Below are positions 5,956 to 9,431 of a DNA stretch of 9,431 nt, piece after piece (position 1 is the stretch's first letter; every line of letters begins with the position of its first letter). The notes under the pieces were generated by a model. That model searched no databases, had not been told where the DNA came from, and worked only from the letters and a program-made list of their open reading frames with translations. Made by a program: the position numbers and the translations under genes. This stretch comes from Thermoplasmata archaeon (lineage in GTDB: Archaea; Thermoplasmatota; Thermoplasmata; UBA184). The DNA is taken from contig JASHUP010000206.1 of NCBI GenBank assembly GCA_030039915.1, forward strand, positions 1 through 9,431. The letters are read 5' to 3'.

Positions 5956-7302
5956 GTGATCGGACAGTTCCCGTGGGACCCGTTCCCTCCCTCGGGGGAA
6001 CCCGACCCGAAGGGACCCGACCCGGTCCAGACGATCGCGTTCCGGGCCGCCGTCACCGCCGCCGACGCCTATCGTTCGGTCCGGCTCGCGCTCCGTCGGG
6101 AGAGCGGCACCCTGCGGATCGGCAACCGGTTCGTGACCGACGGGCGGTACCGCCAGGTGGCGTTCCTCGCGTTCGGGAACGCGGCGAACTCGATGGCGCT
6201 CGCCGCGCTCCACGCGATCGGGGACCGACTGACCCAGGGATTTCTCGCGGCCCCGGACCCGGTCGACCCGGCGATCCCCTTCCGCGGGATCCAGGTGCCG
6301 CCCGGTTGGGGCGGTGCGCCCACCGCCGACGAGTCGATCGCCGCCGCGACCGAACTCGCGGCCGGGCTCTCCGAGCAGGACCTGCTGCTCGTCCTGCTCT
6401 CTTCTGGCGCGCTCCGTTCCCTCGTTCGCCCGCCCACGGGGATGACCGACGAGGAGTTCGGCGCCTTTCTCGAAGAGGCCCACGCGCGAGGTGCCTCCGG
6501 CCCGGAGGTCGATCTCCTGGCCCGCGTGCTCGGGGACGGAGCGGTCGCGGGCCGGCTCGCGAGCGCGATCCCGCGCGCCGACACCGCGACGTTCATCGTC
6601 GACCGCGGCGGAGGCCCGAGGCTCCTCGGAGGGGGTCCGATGCATCCGCTCGGGCCCGCCGAGCTCGCGGAGTGCCGCGAGCTCCTCGCCCGGCTCCCGC
6701 TCGCCGGTCGACTCCCGGCCGCGGTACAGGACCGCGTTGAGTCGGCGCCGCCCGTACGAACTGCCTCCCCCGACCGGATCGCCCGTCCTGTGGTCGTCGC
6801 GAGCCCGGGGGACGCGCTCAAAGCCGCGGCCGACGCGCTCTTCGACAAAGGGTGGACGAGCCGACTCGCATTCCTCACGTTACGCGACGCGCCAACCCCC
6901 GCGGCCCAGCGGTTCCTGGCGCGAGCGGACGAGCTGTTCGTCGCCGAGGGTCTCTCGAGCGACAGCCGCACGAAAGGGGTGGCGGCGTTCGCGATGACGA
7001 CGCTCGGATTGCCGGAAGGACCCGAGGAGGGACCGTCGTTTGGCGAGTTCCTCACGGTGACCCAGCGGAGCCTCCGCCGCCGAGAGATGAGCGCCGGTCT
7101 CTTTCGGACCGCGGGCGCGATCGGGGACCCGAACTATCCGGCGGGGGCCGTCGTGGGAGCAGCGACCGACCCCGAGGCGCACGTGACTCCCGGGCGTGCT
7201 CGCGTGGTCCGGATGCGGAAAGGGATCACGGACGTCGGGATGCTGGCGGTCGCCCTGTTCCCGACCCCGTCGGCGGCCGCGAAGCCGGGGCGTACGGGCT
7301 AG
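5956..7302 (+). CDS. Glycerate 2-kinase (GckA/MOFRL)-fold protein with eroded catalytic motifs
   Basis: The 448 residues follow the glycerate 2-kinase (DUF4147 plus MOFRL) layout: a start like DAYRSVRLALRRESGTLRIG (37-56), FLAFGNAANSMA (70-81), ADES near 124, LLVLLSSGALRSLV (144-157), AGRLASAIPRADTATFIVD (198-216), GGGPM (225-229), then ALKAAADALFDKGW and a MOFRL-like end from about residue 361. Active family members have a catalytic Lys in GKAA; here it is Asn75 (GNAA). The SGGGSAL loop reads SSGALRSL, the N-x2-RKHLS-x2-KGG region reads EVDLLARVLGDGAVAG, and SDVxGD reads VDRGGG. The reading frame is intact with strong third-position GC, so this is a maintained protein, not a decaying gene. 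It may be a non-catalytic or rewired relative. GTG 5956 is chosen as the only start fitting the conserved N-terminus. Family placement is by eye and distant. Confidence 0.6.
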   Translation: MIGQFPWDPFPPSGEPDPKGPDPVQTIAFRAAVTAADAYRSVRLALRRESGTLRIGNRFVTDGRYRQVAFLAFGNAANSMALAALHAIGDRLTQGFLAAPDPVDPAIPFRGIQVPPGWGGAPTADESIAAATELAAGLSEQDLLLVLLSSGALRSLVRPPTGMTDEEFGAFLEEAHARGASGPEVDLLARVLGDGAVAGRLASAIPRADTATFIVDRGGGPRLLGGGPMHPLGPAELAECRELLARLPLAGRLPAAVQDRVESAPPVRTASPDRIARPVVVASPGDALKAAADALFDKGWTSRLAFLTLRDAPTPAAQRFLARADELFVAEGLSSDSRTKGVAAFAMTTLGLPEGPEEGPSFGEFLTVTQRSLRRREMSAGLFRTAGAIGDPNYPAGAVVGAATDPEAHVTPGRARVVRMRKGITDVGMLAVALFPTPSAAAKPGRTG

Positions 7303-7913
7303 CCGCTCTCGGAGACCGAGCGACGCTCTCCGTTCGCTTCGGCCTCCTGGAAGTGGCGCTTGAGCGCCATGTACTCCGCGAAGGAGATCTCCCGGCGCGC
7401 GCGCACGGCCCCGGCCTGCTTCAGCGAGTCGATCTGGTAGGTGCGCAGCAGCTCGGCGACCGGTCGACCGCGCTCTTCCGGTCGGCTCGCGAAAATCGGC
7501 GCCGCCGCGATCGGCGCCTCCAACCTCGGCGCGGGTGGGGGACGGGAAGGCTCCGACCGGGTGGGTTGCGCGCCGAGATAGGCGACCAGCCGCTCGTGCT
7601 CGCCGGGAGTGAGCTCGCCCTCCCCAAGGAGCAGGTCGACCAACTCGCGCTGGCGCGGTCGATACGTCTCCACGAGCTCGGTGAGGTCCCGGTCCGGTCG
7701 GGCGACCGGGGCCGCCGCGAGGGGGGGCCCGACCAACCCGTCGAGGTCGGCCTGAAGTTCGTCGAGCGCGCGCGAGAGCTCGGCGTGGCTCGGGCCCGAG
7801 CCGTCCGGTGCGAGCTCGAACCGGGCGGCGAGGCGGACGGTGCCGGCCGCCGGTAGGTCGGCTCGCAGCGGTCGCTCCACGGTGAGCTCGAGATCACGCC
7901 GGCGCACGGGCAC
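7299..7913 (-). CDS. Hypothetical protein with two SHOCT-like repeats
   Basis: I do not recognise this 204-residue protein. Residues 1-40 look like beta-strands (LELTVERPL, GTVRLAARFEL), followed by a helix (AELSRALDELQADLDGL, 44-60). Two segments resemble each other: 77-113, with ELVETYRPRQRELVDLLL and GELTPGEHERLVAYL, and 151-188, with ELLRTYQIDSLKQAGAV and EISFAEYMALKRHF. Both have the pattern L-x2-TY, then an (E)-[LI]-[ST]-x2-E-x3-L-x2-[YH]-[LF] end, like the short SHOCT oligomerisation motif. A Pro/Ala-rich linker (114-140) separates them. No membrane segment or signal peptide is seen. GTG 7913 is the first start after the upstream stop; a weak A/T patch (ACCTTTTCT on the minus strand near 7941) lies 28 nt before it. 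It runs convergently into the glycerate-kinase-like gene with a shared CTAG stop, and is divergent from the HxlR gene. Confidence 0.65.
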   Translation of the reverse strand: MPVRRRDLELTVERPLRADLPAAGTVRLAARFELAPDGSGPSHAELSRALDELQADLDGLVGPPLAAAPVARPDRDLTELVETYRPRQRELVDLLLGEGELTPGEHERLVAYLGAQPTRSEPSRPPPAPRLEAPIAAAPIFASRPEERGRPVAELLRTYQIDSLKQAGAVRARREISFAEYMALKRHFQEAEANGERRSVSESG

Positions 7914-8011
7914 GGCGTCGGACGGGCGAGGACGGAGAAAAGGTACTCCCGACCGGCGCGCCTCCTTCGCGGTCCCGACGAGTTACCACCATTCACTTGC
8001 TTTCACACCGT

Positions 8012-8020
8012 AACTATAAG
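8012..8020 (+). promoter_or_regulatory. TATA box of the HxlR-type regulator gene
   Basis: AACTATAAG predicts a transcription start near 8041. This rules out the upstream TTG at 7997 and points to GTG 8057, preceded by AGAGG at 8044-8048 (8-nt spacing). Read on the minus strand the same site is CTTATAGTT, so it might also serve the divergent gene, though at a distance of about 100 nt. Confidence 0.55.
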
Positions 8021-8056
8021 AAGGTCCGAGGGTCTAGCTTTGCAGAGGCGAGAGGA

Positions 8057-8542
8057 GTGGAAGCGGAGCGAGCCCGACGAACCGCTCTGCCGCACCCGGC
8101 GGCTGGCGACACCTGCGACTCGGCGGACGGACGGAACCTCTGCCCGGTCCTCGCCGCTGTGGGCGTCATCGGCACGGAGTGGCGGCTCGCCATCGTGCAC
8201 CGCCTCCTCGAAGGACCCCAGCGGTTCAGCGAGATCCTGAAGTCGAATCCCCGTCTCAACGCGAAGACCCTGAGCGCGACCCTCAAGTTCCTCGAGGGAC
8301 AGGGCGTCGTTCAGCGCACGGTGGTCAGCACCCGCCCGTTCTCGGTCGTCTACTCGCTCACCGAGATGGGTCTCGGGCTCGCCCCGGCGGCTCGAGAGCT
8401 TCGGGCGTGGGGCGAGCGCTGGCTCCTCCCGCGGGCCGCGCAGCAGAGTCGCGCCGCCGCGGCCGCGCGCCGGCCGCCGGCGATCCAGGGTGAGCTTCCC
8501 CGCATCGTCCTCGCCGAGGGCGAGGGCCACCGGACCCGGTAA
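8057..8542 (+). CDS. HxlR-family winged-helix transcriptional regulator
   Basis: This 161-residue protein carries the HxlR/DUF24 MarR-like domain at about residues 29-122. It has LCPVLAAVGVIGTEW (family CPx7-IGGKW), LLEGPQRFSEIL, then the recognition helix region LNAKTLSATLKFLEGQGVV, the wing VVYSLTEMGLGLAPA, and the terminal helix LRAWGERWL. Cys29 sits at the conserved Cys-Pro position, which acts as a redox sensor in some relatives, and an extra Cys20 lies nearby. The GG of the usual IGGKW is GT here. A 40-residue Ala/Arg-rich tail follows the domain. Such proteins act as dimers on palindromic operators, often autoregulating or controlling a divergent gene; the SHOCT-like gene 143 nt away is the natural candidate (inference). 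I chose GTG 8057 from the position of the TATA box; the longer frame from 7997 would begin before the promoter. Confidence 0.85.
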   Translation: MEAERARRTALPHPAAGDTCDSADGRNLCPVLAAVGVIGTEWRLAIVHRLLEGPQRFSEILKSNPRLNAKTLSATLKFLEGQGVVQRTVVSTRPFSVVYSLTEMGLGLAPAARELRAWGERWLLPRAAQQSRAAAAARRPPAIQGELPRIVLAEGEGHRTR

Positions 8543-8546
8543 ACGG

Positions 8547-8568
8547 AACGGCCCTCCTTCGGGCCGTT
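8547..8568 (+). terminator. Hairpin just after the HxlR gene
   Basis: AACGGCCC at 8547-8554 pairs perfectly with GGGCCGTT at 8561-8568 around a 6-nt loop, starting 5 nt after the TAA stop. Only a short T run (TTT) follows, so it is a weak intrinsic-type terminator, or a 3'-end stabilising hairpin. Its left arm overlaps an alternative pairing with 8601-8607. Confidence 0.4.
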
Positions 8569-8587
8569 TCACGACCTCCCATTCGCG

Positions 8588-8598
8588 GTTCAAATACC
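8588..8598 (+). promoter_or_regulatory. Candidate TATA box for a non-coding transcript
   Basis: GTTCAAATACC is an AT-rich core in GC-rich surroundings, similar to the CCTAAATACG box at 3030. Transcription would begin near 8618, 13 nt before the nested hairpin at 8631. The core is flanked by CGCGGT and ACCGCG, so it also forms a 6-bp hairpin, which makes the reading ambiguous. Confidence 0.3.
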
Positions 8599-8630
8599 GC
8601 GGAGGGCGCTCGAGGAATTGCAACCACCCC

Positions 8631-8695
8631 GGAAAGGTCCCTCCAGATCGCCCCAAGAGGACAGCACCGTGTCCTGGCGTGCGAGGGACCTTTCC
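8631..8695 (+). ncRNA. Candidate structured RNA: nested 23-bp imperfect hairpin
   Basis: The outer arms, 8631-8643 (GGAAAGGTCCCTC) and 8683-8695 (GAGGGACCTTTCC), are a perfect 13-bp inverted repeat. Inside, CGCC 8649-8652 pairs with GGCG 8676-8679, and AGGACA 8658-8663 pairs with TGTCCT 8670-8675 around a 6-nt loop. The internal loops are 5 and 3 nt, and a 5-nt bulge lies on the left side. A nested arrangement suits a folded RNA better than a simple operator. A TATA-like box sits about 35 nt upstream. There is no T run after it on this strand (AAAAA follows), so it is not an intrinsic terminator for plus-strand transcripts. I do not recognise an RNA family; a DNA element with inverted ends is the alternative. 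Confidence 0.45.
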
Positions 8696-8732
8696 AAAAA
8701 CCGATCCTCTTCTAACCGCTCATTTCGGTGGT

Positions 8733-8771
8733 GATCGTCCATTCCCGGGCCTGACCCCGTCGGGGACCATC
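8733..8771. repeat. Imperfect inverted repeat
   Basis: GATCGTCC at 8733-8740 pairs with GGACCATC at 8764-8771 with one mismatch. Inside it, CCCC and GGGG around 8755-8765 offer a competing short stem. It lies 38 nt after the nested hairpin and could belong to the same transcript. Confidence 0.3.
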
Positions 8772-8783
8772 GTTCACATTTCA

Positions 8784-8826
8784 GCAGCGAGCAAGCCTAC
8801 CTAGGTCCGGACCCGGTCCTCGCTGC
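8784..8826. repeat. 8-bp inverted repeat enclosing palindromes
   Basis: GCAGCGAG at 8784-8791 pairs perfectly with CTCGCTGC at 8819-8826. The 27-nt interior contains the 10-nt palindrome GGTCCGGACC (8804-8813), overlapping CCTAGG. It could be a hairpin of a longer RNA or a protein-binding site. Confidence 0.4.
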
Positions 8827-8955
8827 GTTTCCCCATGGCGTCGACCGTTGCCCCCTCCATCGCACTCTGCGTTCGACCGCTTGGTCGCTCTGCGGACTCC
8901 GACGGACCCAGCGTGCCTCGCCAACACCCCCGAGCCGAACGCGCCCCCGAGCTCC

Positions 8956-8975
8956 GAGACCGCGATCGCGGTCTC
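8956..8975. repeat. Perfect 20-nt palindrome
   Basis: The arms GAGACCGCGA and TCGCGGTCTC meet without a spacer and pair over all 10 positions. With no loop, it suits a dimeric DNA-binding protein site better than an RNA hairpin. It lies in a gene-free stretch. Confidence 0.55.
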
Positions 8976-9028
8976 CCGCTCCGCTTCGCGTCGTTCGTGC
9001 TCTAACCGCCACGTGACCGGCGCCGCCG

Positions 9029-9049
9029 CGAAGGACGAGGGGTCCTTCG
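9029..9049. repeat. Perfect 8-bp hairpin
   Basis: CGAAGGAC at 9029-9036 and GTCCTTCG at 9042-9049 pair around the 5-nt loop GAGGG. It would be a stable RNA hairpin on either strand. No T run follows, so it is not a convincing terminator. Confidence 0.4.
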
Positions 9050-9157
9050 AGGACGCCTCCCGCGAGCGGACGCCCGGCCGGACGCGTCGGGAGTCCTGAG
9101 CGCGGAAGCGCGCACCCACCGGTCCCGCGCGACTTCCCGGCACCTGCCGGAGCCCGC

Positions 9158-9232
9158 CCTCCCCAGCTCTGCGGTGCTCCGGCCGCCGGGCGGGTCCTGG
9201 GGAGGACGGTCCCGAAGTCTCCTCAGGGAGAC
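9158..9232. repeat. Two successive inverted repeats
   Basis: CCTCCCCAG at 9158-9166 pairs with CTGGGGAGG at 9197-9205 (9 bp, 30-nt interior). GTCTCC at 9217-9222 pairs with GGAGAC at 9227-9232 around TCAG. High GC makes some such pairs expected by chance, but the two lie close together in a region without a gene. Confidence 0.35.
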
Positions 9233-9301
9233 CGGGCCCCGCGCACCACTCCGTCCCACCCGGCACCCGCGGGAGGGGCGGGGGAGTTCTGGAAAACGTG
9301 G

Positions 9302-9431
9302 ATGCTGAACGCATCGCTCGAACGCCCTCCCAACCTCTTCTCGGCCTACCCCTTCCCGAACGCGCTGACCCGCGAGTCCGCAAGGTCGGCGAAGTCCGCC
9401 TCCCGATCGCGGGACCGTACCGACCGCGAGC
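9302..9431 (+). CDS. Possible start of a gene running off the window
   Basis: From ATG 9302 the frame stays open to the window end (43 codons), beginning MLNASLERPPNLFSAYPF, with mostly G or C at third positions. There is no clear TATA box or Shine-Dalgarno site before it, and another plus-strand frame (GTG 9298) is also open, so this is a tentative call. No family is recognised. Confidence 0.2.
   Translation, partial: MLNASLERPPNLFSAYPFPNALTRESARSAKSASRSRDRTDRE

Larger units (their letters stand above)
8696..9301. other. About 600 nt without a convincing protein gene
   Basis: No frame on either strand shows the strong third-position GC and domain-like sequence of the neighbours. The open frames here give Arg/Ser/Pro-rich peptides typical of shadows in GC-rich DNA; the best plus-strand one, ATG 8835 to TAA 9005 (56 aa), has mixed third positions and no recognisable motif. 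Inverted repeats at 8733-8771, 8784-8826, 8956-8975, 9029-9049 and 9158-9232 are the main content. Confidence 0.5.

Noticed and set aside
3065..6056. Long minus-strand open frames opposite the dehydrogenase pair
   Set aside because: They mirror the codon structure of the strong plus-strand genes and encode Arg-rich sequence without motifs.
7997..8056. TTG 7997 as start of the HxlR gene
   Set aside because: It lies upstream of the TATA box at 8012-8020; GTG 8057 has the right spacing and an AGAGG site.
8551..8607. A tRNA gene
   Set aside because: The acceptor-like stem and TTCAAAT are suggestive, but the span is 57 nt, there is no room for D and anticodon arms, and the T-arm pairing needs a 6-nt loop.
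8631..8700. Intrinsic terminator
   Set aside because: A long arm pair is followed by AAAAA, not T, on the plus strand, and by GC-rich sequence on the minus strand.
8961..8970. Cyanobacterial HIP1 element (GCGATCGC)
   Set aside because: The core matches, but only as part of a larger palindrome, and the window has archaeal features; HIP1 is meaningful only as a dense repeat in cyanobacteria.
8610..9300. RNase P RNA or SRP RNA
   Set aside because: I looked for the GAGGAAAGUCC/ACAGAA type motifs and the SRP helix 8 motif on both strands and did not find them; only the partial GGAAAGGTCC similarity was seen.
8781..9383. Minus-strand 200-codon open frame
   Set aside because: It starts with TTG, is rich in Arg/Ser/Pro without a domain pattern, and spans all the inverted repeats; it looks like a chance frame in GC-rich DNA.

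Overview
The window looks like a chromosomal segment of a GC-rich archaeon, possibly a GC-rich Thermoplasmatota-like lineage, although the exact lineage is inference. The archaeal evidence is: AT-rich TATA-like boxes about 25-35 nt before starts in otherwise very GC-rich DNA (near 304, 2962 on the minus strand, 3034 and 8016), short or absent leaders, a PhoU protein with an N-terminal AbrB/SpoVT DNA-binding domain (an archaeal architecture), and an HxlR regulator. Genes are tightly packed up to about 8540. After that comes roughly 760 nt with no convincing gene but many inverted repeats.

Layout. 1-180: the end of a small Cys/His-rich protein cut by the window edge. 331-1807 (+): a promoter and a two-gene unit, namely a stand-alone C-terminal domain of the Fur family (zinc cysteines present, winged helix absent) and an iron-alcohol-dehydrogenase-fold protein that has lost most of the family's metal ligands. 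1844-2929 (-): AbrB-PhoU regulator, divergent from 3070-5903 (+), a translationally coupled pair. The first of that pair is a flavoprotein with a 2Fe-2S ferredoxin domain at one end and a BFD-type 2Fe-2S domain at the other. The second is a DAO-type FAD oxidase/dehydrogenase subunit. Together they form a dye-linked amino or imino acid dehydrogenase (sarcosine oxidase / proline dehydrogenase / Hcn-like). 5956-7302 (+): a protein with the glycerate 2-kinase (MOFRL) fold whose catalytic motifs are eroded. 7299-7913 (-): an unrecognised protein with two SHOCT-like repeats, sharing its CTAG stop with the previous gene. 8057-8542 (+): HxlR-type regulator followed by a hairpin. 8589-8826: a TATA-like box followed by a strong nested hairpin and further inverted repeats, a candidate structured RNA. 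8956-9232: more palindromes and hairpins. 9302-9431: a possible gene start running off the window.

How the genes fit together. The 3070-5903 pair is an electron-transferring complex that would oxidise a small amine or imino acid and pass electrons through flavins and 2Fe-2S centres to an unidentified acceptor. Two other enzyme-fold proteins (656-1807 and 5956-7302) keep the fold signatures but not the catalytic residues, so they may be pseudoenzymes or may have changed chemistry. With a Fur domain lacking its DNA-binding half, this is an unusual concentration of repurposed folds. No phosphate transporter lies near the PhoU-like gene, and no mobile element, CRISPR array, rRNA or canonical tRNA was seen.
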